Source of the DNA: Candidatus Rokuibacteriota bacterium
GTDB lineage: Bacteria > Methylomirabilota > Methylomirabilia > Rokubacteriales > CSP1-6
NCBI GenBank assembly: GCA_016206385.1
Contig: JACQRS010000255.1
Location: forward strand, 1-18,221
Direction of reading: 5' to 3'
Length of the DNA stretch: 18,221 nt
The notes below the pieces were generated by a model. That model was not told the origin of the DNA. It was given only the letters and a program-made list of their open reading frames with translations, and ran no database searches. This document shows positions 10,809 to 17,695 of this stretch, in pieces. Position 1 is the stretch's first letter. Every line of letters begins with the position of its first letter. A program made the translations under genes and the position numbers.

Positions 10809-11834
10809 CTACGGCTCGAGCCTCTTGACGAACCGCCTGCCCCCGTGGAGGAAGGTAACCTCTCTGCTCGTAATCCTCACCACCATGACGCCAGCGACCG
10901 TCTCGCCCTTGCCGACCACCTCATCGTTGACGATGGCTTTGAAGCCCGCGCCATCCGCAAGGATACCCTGAAGGATGACAAGGTCCTCCGCCTTGGGCCC
11001 GAGTTGGGACTGGACGGCAGGCGCCGTCGGGCGCGAGGGGCGCAGGTCGGCCACGACGTTTCCCTCGAGGACCTCAGGCGGAGTTTCTGAGGTGGGCGAG
11101 GGACGAGGCGCGACGGAAGGCGCCTGGGGCGTTACCGATCCAGGCGCTGGCACAACGGCGGCCCCGGCCGGCTGCTGTTGAACCGTCGCTGTTGGCCGGA
11201 CCCGTCTGTCTCCCGCCTGTGACGACCTTGGGCCCTCTACCGCCGGCCGGGCGTTGCCATCCGGCCGCTTCAGGAGAAGGTAGAGGACGCTCGCAATGAC
11301 GATCACCGCCGTCGCGAAGACCAAAGCCGGACTCCTCAGCGCTGTTCCGCCAGCCACGGAGGCCGCCATCCCAGGGACTACCGCCTCGATGTCGCGTATG
11401 AGGCGAGCCATGTCGTTGTGAAAGTCCGGGTCTGGCCTTACGCTGCGCCCGTTGCGAAAGGCGAGGTCCTTCATGGTTTCCGGAAGGTCCGAATCGACGG
11501 GGAGCGCGGCGTTTGAGACCGAGACCGGTATGATTGGGATGCCGCGTCTGAGGGCGGCCTCGACCTCGATGCGCACGAAATCGCTCGAGTTCTCCAGTCG
11601 CCGTTTCCCCTGTTCGTCGGCGGCCGAGACCCAGCGCGGTCCGATCACGACGAGCACGACGTCGCTGCGCCCTACCGCGTCCTCAAGGACCCTGCGGAAA
11701 TCCATCCCCGCTGGGATACTGTCGATGTCCCGGAAGATGTCTCCCGGGGAAACCGACCGGGTCAAGCGGTCGTAAATCCTGCCGGTAACGTCCTGGCTGT
11801 CCTCTCTCCGGTACGAGATGAAGACCTTCGGCAT
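10809..11834 (-). CDS. TIR-domain membrane protein with C-terminal GspB (T2SSB)-like domain
   Basis: This 341-residue protein begins with a bacterial TIR domain (1-150): KVFISYRRED, a BB-loop-like DSIPAGMDF (38-46), and VRIEVEAAL with Glu90 at the place of the NADase glutamate. Residues 169-188 form one transmembrane helix. A Pro/Ala/Ser/Thr-rich linker follows (190-280). The last ~57 residues (LQGILADG, AIVNDEVVGKGE, then V-rich strands) resemble the C-terminal domain of type II secretion GspB, which is also a cytoplasmic part, one helix, Pro-rich linker and periplasmic domain. So TIR would be inside the cell and the GspB-like domain in the periplasm. Codon use is more mixed (GTT, ATT, GGA, CCA) than in its neighbours, suggesting transfer. 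It is flanked by a 27-bp direct repeat. Only a weak GAGG precedes the ATG. The TIR call is firm; catalysis and GspB homology are inferred. Confidence 0.88.
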   Translation of the reverse strand: MPKVFISYRREDSQDVTGRIYDRLTRSVSPGDIFRDIDSIPAGMDFRRVLEDAVGRSDVVLVVIGPRWVSAADEQGKRRLENSSDFVRIEVEAALRRGIPIIPVSVSNAALPVDSDLPETMKDLAFRNGRSVRPDPDFHNDMARLIRDIEAVVPGMAASVAGGTALRSPALVFATAVIVIASVLYLLLKRPDGNARPAVEGPRSSQAGDRRVRPTATVQQQPAGAAVVPAPGSVTPQAPSVAPRPSPTSETPPEVLEGNVVADLRPSRPTAPAVQSQLGPKAEDLVILQGILADGAGFKAIVNDEVVGKGETVAGVMVVRITSREVTFLHGGRRFVKRLEP

Positions 11835-11922
11835 ATTTCGGCGGGCCTCTCAGAAGTCTAACACCCGCCCTGCGTGAATACAAGGCCGCGCATGACCTTG
11901 CTCCGCAATCCCGCCGTGTGGA

Positions 11923-11949
11923 CCGCCGCCCGCGAGATACGCCGTTAGG
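11923..11949 (+). repeat. 27-bp perfect direct repeat, right copy
   Basis: This copy is identical to 10686-10712. It is again preceded by an open frame in the same phase (a possible 18-codon frame from ATG 11892 ending in AAREIRR and stop), although sequence upstream of the repeat is unrelated to the left copy. It lies between the TIR gene and the pilin gene. Confidence 0.9.
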
Positions 11950-11964
11950 TGGGGCGGAGATCCG

Positions 11965-12498
11965 TCAATAGTCGCTCCAGACCGAGCCCTTGGTGTCGGT
12001 GTGCACGCAGTTCACCCACAGCAGGCCGAATTCGGAATCGGTGGCGTCGTTGACGTACCGCCAGCCACCCCGGTCTTGGAACGGCACGCCCTGGCCCTTC
12101 GTCACGATTTCGGACGAGTCGGGATGATAGTTCGGAGCTCGCGCCTTGGGAATCGCCGTCAGGTACTTTCCGTTGGCGGTCAAGGACCTCAGGTCGAAGG
12201 GATAGAGCCCCTCCATGTCGCTGTAATAGATCGATAGGGCGCTGCGCAGCGCGCCGAGTTGGCCCTTGGTCGACCCCTCTCTCGATTTCCGAACGAGCTC
12301 GGCGAACTTCGGCACGGCGATCGCAGCCAGTATCCCGATGACCGCCACCACGATCATCAGCTCGATCAAGGTGAAGCCGCGCGGAGGCCCGCGAGGCGCG
12401 AGCGCCGCATGCCGGCGCGGAAATCTAGGGAGCGTCGTGGCCCCGGCCGCGTCCGTCGGTCGGAGGCTTCCTGTTCGGGAAATCGTGATCGACTCCAT
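11965..12498 (-). CDS. Type IV pilin / type II pseudopilin-like protein
   Basis: This 177-residue protein has a class III signal: a basic leader ending in Gly41, then FTLIELMIVVAVIGILAAIA with Phe42 as first mature residue and Glu46 as the conserved Glu+5. A prepilin peptidase would cut after Gly41, leaving 136 residues. The long helix is followed by KGQLGALRSALSIYYSDMEG, the GspG/pilin-like start of the globular domain, and the end WVNCVHTDTKGSVW resembles pilins I associate with Elusimicrobiota. The start at ATG 12498 is preferred to GTG 12564 because a promoter lies between them. The leader is then 41 residues, unusually long. Only a weak AAGG ribosome site is present. It is a separate unit 130 bases after the large anchored protein gene and 130 bases before the TIR gene. 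It could build a pilus or a secretion pseudopilus; no assembly genes are in view. Confidence 0.93.
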   Translation of the reverse strand: MESITISRTGSLRPTDAAGATTLPRFPRRHAALAPRGPPRGFTLIELMIVVAVIGILAAIAVPKFAELVRKSREGSTKGQLGALRSALSIYYSDMEGLYPFDLRSLTANGKYLTAIPKARAPNYHPDSSEIVTKGQGVPFQDRGGWRYVNDATDSEFGLLWVNCVHTDTKGSVWSDY

Positions 12499-12529
12499 CG
12501 GCGCGCCTTGCCTCGTCCTTGCCGCCTGC

Positions 12530-12558
12530 AATATAGCCTGGGGGGCGCCGGTCCGCAA
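12530..12558 (-). promoter_or_regulatory. Sigma-70-type promoter for the pilin gene
   Basis: On the minus strand TTGCGG (12558-12553) and TATATT (12535-12530) are separated by exactly 17 bases. Transcription would begin near 12522, giving a leader of about 24 bases to ATG 12498. This excludes the upstream GTG (12564) as start. The AT-rich -10 stands out against very GC-rich surroundings. Confidence 0.6.
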
Positions 12559-12628
12559 CGCCACGAGAGTCAGGGGCGGTCAGCCGTCAGGGGTGAAGCG
12601 TAGCGGCACGTTCGTCAGGCCTCCCGTA

Positions 12629-15460
12629 TCATTGGACCTCCGGCCACCGGGGTCCGAGGGCCCGCAGCCAGTCCAGTCCGTCCTGCGTGAACGCCGCCAG
12701 GGCCGCCTCGGGAGAAGCTCCCAGCGTCCGCAAACGCCCATGGACGAGCTGGGCGAGATGCTCGCCCGCGCTCAGACACGCCAAGGGCGAGACGACGCGC
12801 CGGGCCGTCGCCTCCCGGTCGAACTCCGCGCGAAGCGCCGGTGGGAGGCGTCGCAGGGCGACCCACCCGCTCCCGCTCACGCCGTAGGCAGCCGCGAGTT
12901 CACCGGCGAGCCCTTCCACGGTGCACGGCACGGGAGGCCGCGTCGCGCCGTCGCCATCGAGGGACGCGCCGAGGCTGAGCTCCCCCGGCGCGCCGCCGGC
13001 TGGGAGCGCGACGGCGCCGGCGGCGTGGCCGTCGCCCCGGGCGGTGGAAAAGCCCGGGGCCGTCACCGTCGGCGCGGCGAACGGCCGGTCTTGACTCGAG
13101 AGGATCCCACCGGCCCCCGGGAGAGGCCCCGGCGCCGAGTTCGAATTTGTGCGTACCGATGCCAAGGGTTCGGGCGGGCCCGGCGGCGGGAGCGTTTCGC
13201 CGCCGTCGCCAAGGACGATCGTCTCGGGCGCGAGCTCGTCGGCCGTTCCCGCCGACGAGCCACCGGACGACTTGAACGTGACTTTCCTGACCACCGAGCT
13301 CTTGGTCCAGCCACGGACATCGGCATGCAGCCACTTCACCTGGGCGAGGTCGAGCATGTCCTCGGTGCCCTTGCCGGAGAACGCCGCCCCCCATCTGAGC
13401 AGAACGACGTTGGAGCGCTCGTTGGAGGTCCGCAGGCTGGAGCGAGCCGGGGTCGAGACCATGAAGCCCACCTGCTCTCCGGCCGCGGGAATCCAACTCT
13501 TGAGCGGGTTCTTCTTGGTGTAGGCGCCGATGTCGGTGCCGACACCCTTGCAGGTCTGACCCGGCCGCAGCCATTCGTAGGTGGCGCCGTGCCACTTGCC
13601 GCCGACCTGCGCGAAGACCCAGGGGTTGCCTTCCGTCCCTTCCTTCTCGGGCCATTTTCCCGCCTTGCTGTGCTCGATGCAGAGCTTACCGCTGGAGGCG
13701 CCGCCGCCGTTGTCGTCGCCTCCCCCGCCTCCCTTGTCCTTCTTTTTCTTCTTCTTCGTGTCGTCGCCGTGCGCGCAGTCTCCCCCGCCGCCTCCCGTCG
13801 ACCCGCCCGAGGAGCCGCCGGCGCCCGGCCCTCCGTTACCGAAGCCGTCGGCGCCGCCCTCGAGCGCCGCCTTCCCCAAATCGCGCGCCTTGGCCTCGCC
13901 GACGTCGAGCGCGTATTCGGCGGCGACGAAGACCTTCTGCGCGGCGTGGAACTTGGGCGCCAGGTCCTGGGTCTTCTTCTTGATCTGGGCGGCGGACTTG
14001 CCGAAGCCGTAGAAATAGGCGACGCCGCTCGACCACGGCTTGAGCGCGGGCTGCCAGAGGTCCCGGCCCGGGTGGACGAGGATCTGCTTCCGGGTCGCGG
14101 CCCGGACCGCCTTCCCGACCAAATCCAGCTCAGAGTCTTTCCAGTACTCCTTGGTCTCGACGCCGAGAACGTAGCCCGCGGCGAGATCATCGACTCCTTT
14201 GACGAAGTCGGCCGCGGCCTTGGCGAACTTGCTCGGCGGGTATTTCGCCTTCGCTTTCGGCGCGTCCTCGACGCCCAAGAAGAGGATCGGGTATAGCTTG
14301 TCACTCACGAGCTCCTGGAGATAGGGCCGGTAGTCCTGGGGGCGGTCGAGATAATCGAAAGGCTTGGGCGGGTCCTTGAACTTGCCGCTGACCTTCTCGA
14401 TGATGACGTCCAGGTAGATGTGCGTATAGCCGCGGCTCTTGAGGGCCGCGCGGTGACGTTGGCGCTTGGCGGCGGTATCCCCGATGTAAAAGACGATCTG
14501 CTCGCCGCCGGCCTTCATCGTGAGGAAGTCGGTCCGATGGAAGTCGGGGCCGGACTTGGAGCCGGCGGCGGCGCTCATCGGCGCGTGCGTCTCCGTCTGA
14601 GGTTGGCAGAGCGTATCGTCTTCCGTCGTCGCGCCGTCCCCGCCACCTCCTCCTCCGCCGCCGCCCGACGGGCGCCCTCCGCCGGCGCTGCCGTCGCCCT
14701 GCGCCTTCGGCGTGGTCGATGCTCCCGACTGGGGAGCGAGCGCCCCGGTGCCGAGGATCGCGGCCGGCGAGGCCGGCTGGATCGGGGAGATCGAGGCGGT
14801 CAATGCCTGGCCGAGGCCGGGCTCGAAGTTCGAGGAAGGCCTGAGCGCGCCGACGGCCGAGGAACGGCCGCTGTTGCGGAAGAATCGGCTCACGCCTCCG
14901 TAAAAGGACCGGGCGCGAGACTTGGCCGCGGAGAGCAGCGAGGCGGCGAGCCCCCCCGCGCCGCCGCCCAGCGTCCGCTCGGACGATTCCGGCTCCGCGC
15001 GCCGCGAGGGCGCCGGGGCGAGGCCGCCGCCTCCGCCCGAGGTGCCGGCGCCGCCGTTTTCCGCCGCGTTCTTGAACGCCGACAGGCGTCCGCCCTTGGC
15101 CGCGGGCGGGAGCGGAATGGCCGGCGCGGGCGCGTCGCGCAGTTCCGGGACATGAGGGGGCATCGTCGCCGGGCGGGCCACGGACACGGGGGGTGGCGCC
15201 GGCTCGAAGAGGCCTCCCGTTCGGACCAGCGCCTCCGGCTCCGAGCGCTGCATCGTCGGTTCCCGCCAGCGCCCCACCTCAAGCTTGGCCGCGGGTCCGG
15301 AGACCGACACGCCGCGGTGGCGGGTCGGCGGCAGCGCGGTGGAGAGGCGGGCGAGCGCGGCGGCACCGCCCATGCCGAGGACGGCGGCCGCGATCACGAC
15401 CGGGCGATGCTCCTTGAGCAGAGGCTTCAGCCTTCCCAGCACGTCCCGTGGGTCCGCCAT
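12629..15460 (-). CDS. Large membrane-anchored modular surface protein, possible glycan-active domains
   Basis: This 943-residue protein has one N-terminal membrane helix (about 20-42) and a long Pro/Ala/Gly/Ser-rich region (45-310, with a ten-Gly run near 266-275). Residues 318-535 look like a TIM barrel: HIYLDVIIE (346-354), ILFLGVEDA, YVLGVETKEYW (430-440) and VFVAAEYAL (510-518), with Glu435/438 and Glu515 placed like clan GH-A catalytic acids. A Gly/Lys-rich linker (540-592) leads to a Cys-containing domain (594-690, CIEHSKAGKWP, YEWLRPGQTCK) that I cannot name. After another linker, residues 845-943 weakly resemble the C-terminal half of lytic transglycosylases (SPLACLSAGEHLAQL, PEAALAAF), without an obvious catalytic Glu. 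The ATG follows GGGAGGAA. The region and its partner at 15931 diverge. An extracytoplasmic glycan- or peptidoglycan-related role is inference. Confidence 0.8.
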   Translation of the reverse strand: MADPRDVLGRLKPLLKEHRPVVIAAAVLGMGGAAALARLSTALPPTRHRGVSVSGPAAKLEVGRWREPTMQRSEPEALVRTGGLFEPAPPPVSVARPATMPPHVPELRDAPAPAIPLPPAAKGGRLSAFKNAAENGGAGTSGGGGGLAPAPSRRAEPESSERTLGGGAGGLAASLLSAAKSRARSFYGGVSRFFRNSGRSSAVGALRPSSNFEPGLGQALTASISPIQPASPAAILGTGALAPQSGASTTPKAQGDGSAGGGRPSGGGGGGGGGDGATTEDDTLCQPQTETHAPMSAAAGSKSGPDFHRTDFLTMKAGGEQIVFYIGDTAAKRQRHRAALKSRGYTHIYLDVIIEKVSGKFKDPPKPFDYLDRPQDYRPYLQELVSDKLYPILFLGVEDAPKAKAKYPPSKFAKAAADFVKGVDDLAAGYVLGVETKEYWKDSELDLVGKAVRAATRKQILVHPGRDLWQPALKPWSSGVAYFYGFGKSAAQIKKKTQDLAPKFHAAQKVFVAAEYALDVGEAKARDLGKAALEGGADGFGNGGPGAGGSSGGSTGGGGGDCAHGDDTKKKKKKDKGGGGGDDNGGGASSGKLCIEHSKAGKWPEKEGTEGNPWVFAQVGGKWHGATYEWLRPGQTCKGVGTDIGAYTKKNPLKSWIPAAGEQVGFMVSTPARSSLRTSNERSNVVLLRWGAAFSGKGTEDMLDLAQVKWLHADVRGWTKSSVVRKVTFKSSGGSSAGTADELAPETIVLGDGGETLPPPGPPEPLASVRTNSNSAPGPLPGAGGILSSQDRPFAAPTVTAPGFSTARGDGHAAGAVALPAGGAPGELSLGASLDGDGATRPPVPCTVEGLAGELAAAYGVSGSGWVALRRLPPALRAEFDREATARRVVSPLACLSAGEHLAQLVHGRLRTLGASPEAALAAFTQDGLDWLRALGPRWPEVQ

Positions 15461-15738
15461 CGCTTCCTCCCGCCGGGATGCTTGGGCTTCGCGACTAGGC
15501 TAGCTCCGTTCGGGGGTCAGGGCCACGAAAGGCCCCGTCAAGGCGAGAAGGGGCGGAGGGTGCGGTCCTTTTGCTCGGGTCGCGCCCCGCGCTTTCCTCG
15601 GCCTTGAAACGGGACTCGGAGCGGACGAACCGTGGGAGCACCGGCCGCGCGCAGACGGTATCCGCCCAACGCCGCCGGAGGCCTTTCCAGGCGCGCGTAT
15701 CATAAGGAAACGACCGGTTTTCCGAGGTTGCCGCTGGG

Positions 15739-15832
15739 CTTGAAGCCGGCTTGCCGACCCATGCGGCCAGCGCGTCGATCGCCGGCCGCGCTCCCGGCTT
15801 GGTGGCGGATGTTTCCTCAAGCCGGTTTCAAG
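15739..15832 (+). repeat. Imperfect 15-bp inverted repeat (14 of 15 matches)
   Basis: CTTGAAGCCGGCTTG (15739-15753) and CAAGCCGGTTTCAAG (15818-15832) pair at 14 of 15 positions. The left arm also contains the 10-base palindrome AAGCCGGCTT. They may be paired operator sites for a dimeric regulator, or one of two alternative RNA stems, because the right arm overlaps the left arm of the stem at 15813-15887. Confidence 0.5.
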
Positions 15833-15887
15833 CGCTCGTGCGCGAGCGGAAGACGCTCGGGATTGCTTCAGGTTTTCGCTTGAGGAA
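15813..15887 (+). promoter_or_regulatory. Nested stem-loop, possible structured 5' leader
   Basis: TTCCTCAAGC (15813-15822) and GCTTGAGGAA (15878-15887) are a perfect 10-bp inverted repeat. Inside it CGCTCG-TGCG-CGAGCG (15833-15848) forms a 6-bp hairpin with a four-base loop. The structure ends 43 bases before the ATG at 15931. It could be a leader RNA controlling that gene. No known riboswitch class is recognised. Confidence 0.4.
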
Positions 15888-15930
15888 GGGCTTCCTTCTC
15901 CTCCGCGGGCCTTTCCCCTATCCTTCGGCC

Positions 15931-17676
15931 ATGGTCCCAATGGCGCTACGCCTGTCGTCCGCATGGCTTCGGGTCACCGCCGACCGCGTCCCTCGGCCGG
16001 CGACGCTGGGCTTGGGAGCGGCCAGCCTCGTTTGCCTTGGCGCGTGGGCTTGGCTCGCCTGGGGAGAAACCGGTCCGCGCGCCATCCCGCTTCTTCTCTC
16101 CAAGCCCGCGGCGGAGCGTCGACGCTCCGTCGAGCCTCGCCCCGGCTTGATGGACTACCTCTTGCCGGGGGAAATCTTCGACGAAGACGGACCGGATCTT
16201 GCGGCGTTGCTCGACGGCGCGCCCGAGCCGGGCCCGTCCGCTTGGGGAGCCGCGGGCGAAGCGGAAGGACCCGGAGCCCGGACGCCTGCGCCTCGAGCCG
16301 GGCGCGCTTTCCAGCCCCCGCGCCGGTCCTCGGACACCGTGAGACGCTGGCCCGGTCAAACACGGCCAGCCGAACGGCCCCTCTCGACCGCGAGCGGACC
16401 CGCGCTATCGGCCTCCCTCGCCGCCGCGAGTCTCGGGGCCTCGGGCGCCGCGCCCTCCGCGCCTGGCGCGGGGATCCTGCGGGACGCGCTCCGTTCGACT
16501 GCGGCCTCCGCTCCTCGAGCCTTGCCGCGTTCGGGGAGCGGCGCCGCCGCGGCCTCGCTTTCGCCCGTCCTCGCATCGATCGGACTCAGCCCTTTCCCCA
16601 CCGGTACCGTCAGCCCCGTAGGATCCTTCGGCCCGACCCCGTGGGTCTCCGCGACCGGAGCTCCCGCGCCCGCTCCGATGACGCCGCGGGGATCCGCCTC
16701 CTCGGGGGGAAACTCCGGCGAAGGGTCCTCCCCCGCCCCTCCGCCGCAGCCGGCGCCTTCGCCCGGGGACACGGGGCTGATCGGGGCGCTGGCGGCCGCC
16801 GCGGCGGCGGCCGCGCGCGATGGGGCGGCGGCGCTGGCCTCCGCGGTGGAGGCCGCCTCCGAGAAGGCGGCCGGCGCCGAGCACGAGGCAAAGCGGTTGA
16901 CCGGCGAGACGAGGTCCACGGCCCGCGACTTTCGCTCCAAACCCGAGGTGCCGGAGAGCGGGCGCGCCGCGGACAAGCTCACGGATCTCAAACGGGAACT
17001 CGAGGGTTCCGACGGGCTCGAGGAGACGATCGGACGGAGCCAAGCGGGCCTGGCGAGGGCGCGTTCCTGCCTCTCGGCCACGGACCTGCAAGAGCTGGAG
17101 AGCTGCCAGGGCGGAGTCCCCGGCGCGCTCGCGGGGCTCAAGACCGCCGCGCGCTACGCCCAGGGCGTGGGCGAGACCCTCAAGGGCGACAAGGACCTGC
17201 GCCAGGTCCGCAAGACCCTCGAGCGCCACTGCGGCGACCGCCGGCCCGGCTCGTCGAAGTGCTGGGGCATCGGCCGCTTGAACTCGTACGTGTCCACCGC
17301 GCAAGGCACGGCGTCGGGGATCCGCGACGAGCTCGACGGCGCGGCGGACGCGTGGGCGGACACAGACGCCGGCGGCAAGAAGGCGGCCGCGCTCGCGAAG
17401 CGGGCGGCCGGGCTGCGGGTTCAAATCGACGAGCTGCGCGCGGCGATCGAGGCGGCGGGCGTTCCCCTCCGGCCGGGGGGCATGCCCATGATCGACGCCA
17501 TCGGCGAGGCCGAGCGCGCGTTCACGGAGGCGGAGCGGGCCTATGCCGAGGCGTCCGCCGGGCGCGGAGACAGCACGGCGGCGGCCGCCCGAGGCAACCA
17601 AGCGGCGGCGCGCGGCGCGCTCGCGCTCAACCGGTTGCTCACGCTGCTGGAGCCGCTCTTGGAGCCCGACCCATAG
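15931..17676 (+). CDS. Membrane-anchored Ala/Ser/Pro-rich protein with helical Cys-containing C-terminus
   Basis: From ATG 15931 the protein has 581 residues (a second ATG at 15940 is equally possible; neither has a clear Shine-Dalgarno). A membrane helix lies at about residues 25-45 after an Arg-rich N-terminus, giving a signal-anchor with the bulk outside the cytoplasm. Residues ~80-290 are low-complexity Pro/Ala/Ser/Gly. From ~295 the protein becomes Ala/Glu/Lys-rich and helical, probably coiled coil, to the end. Four cysteines (380, 392, 434, 444) are the only ones in the helical part and could form two disulfides. No catalytic motif or family is recognised. It has the same layout as the divergent 943-residue protein (short cytoplasmic part, one helix, disordered linker, folded C-terminal part), so both may work in one envelope assembly. 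It converges on the Hint gene, 19 bases away. Confidence 0.75.
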   Translation: MVPMALRLSSAWLRVTADRVPRPATLGLGAASLVCLGAWAWLAWGETGPRAIPLLLSKPAAERRRSVEPRPGLMDYLLPGEIFDEDGPDLAALLDGAPEPGPSAWGAAGEAEGPGARTPAPRAGRAFQPPRRSSDTVRRWPGQTRPAERPLSTASGPALSASLAAASLGASGAAPSAPGAGILRDALRSTAASAPRALPRSGSGAAAASLSPVLASIGLSPFPTGTVSPVGSFGPTPWVSATGAPAPAPMTPRGSASSGGNSGEGSSPAPPPQPAPSPGDTGLIGALAAAAAAAARDGAAALASAVEAASEKAAGAEHEAKRLTGETRSTARDFRSKPEVPESGRAADKLTDLKRELEGSDGLEETIGRSQAGLARARSCLSATDLQELESCQGGVPGALAGLKTAARYAQGVGETLKGDKDLRQVRKTLERHCGDRRPGSSKCWGIGRLNSYVSTAQGTASGIRDELDGAADAWADTDAGGKKAAALAKRAAGLRVQIDELRAAIEAAGVPLRPGGMPMIDAIGEAERAFTEAERAYAEASAGRGDSTAAAARGNQAAARGALALNRLLTLLEPLLEPDP

Positions 17677-17695
17677 TAAAGGACGCGCGCCCCAA

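Larger units (their letters stand above)
15461..15930. other. 470-base divergent intergenic region with several inverted repeats
   Basis: It separates two divergent genes for anchored low-complexity proteins and should hold both promoters. A good -10-like TATGAT lies on the minus strand at about 15698-15703, without a clear -35. The right part (15730-15890) is rich in paired sequences, described separately. The plus-strand gene frame is open back to a TTG at 15751, but third-position GC there is clearly lower than in the gene, so I treat it as untranslated. No tRNA or other gene was recognised. Confidence 0.5.

Noticed and set aside
11857..11950. Integron attC-like site: GTCTAAC at 11857-11863 and GTTAGGT at 11944-11950 fit RYYYAAC...GTTRRRY, 94 bases apart, next to the TIR gene.
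   Set aside because: The sequence between does not fold into the long paired arms an attC needs, the other repeat copy (10686-10712) has no matching partner box and ends GTTAGGG, and no integrase is seen.
13735..13765. Pyrimidine-rich tract with repeated CTT/TTC as a possible terminator T-run.
   Set aside because: It encodes the Lys-rich linker of the 943-residue protein, in frame and in the middle of the gene.
12266..14296. Plus-strand open frame of 676 codons across the pilin and the 943-residue gene.
   Set aside because: It crosses two minus-strand genes with signal sequence, promoter and ribosome-site evidence, and is Arg/Gly-rich throughout.
14640..14675. CCT/CCG triplet array as a possible regulatory microsatellite.
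   Set aside because: It is the coding sequence for the poly-Gly linker; replication slippage here could change linker length but there is no sign of a separate function.
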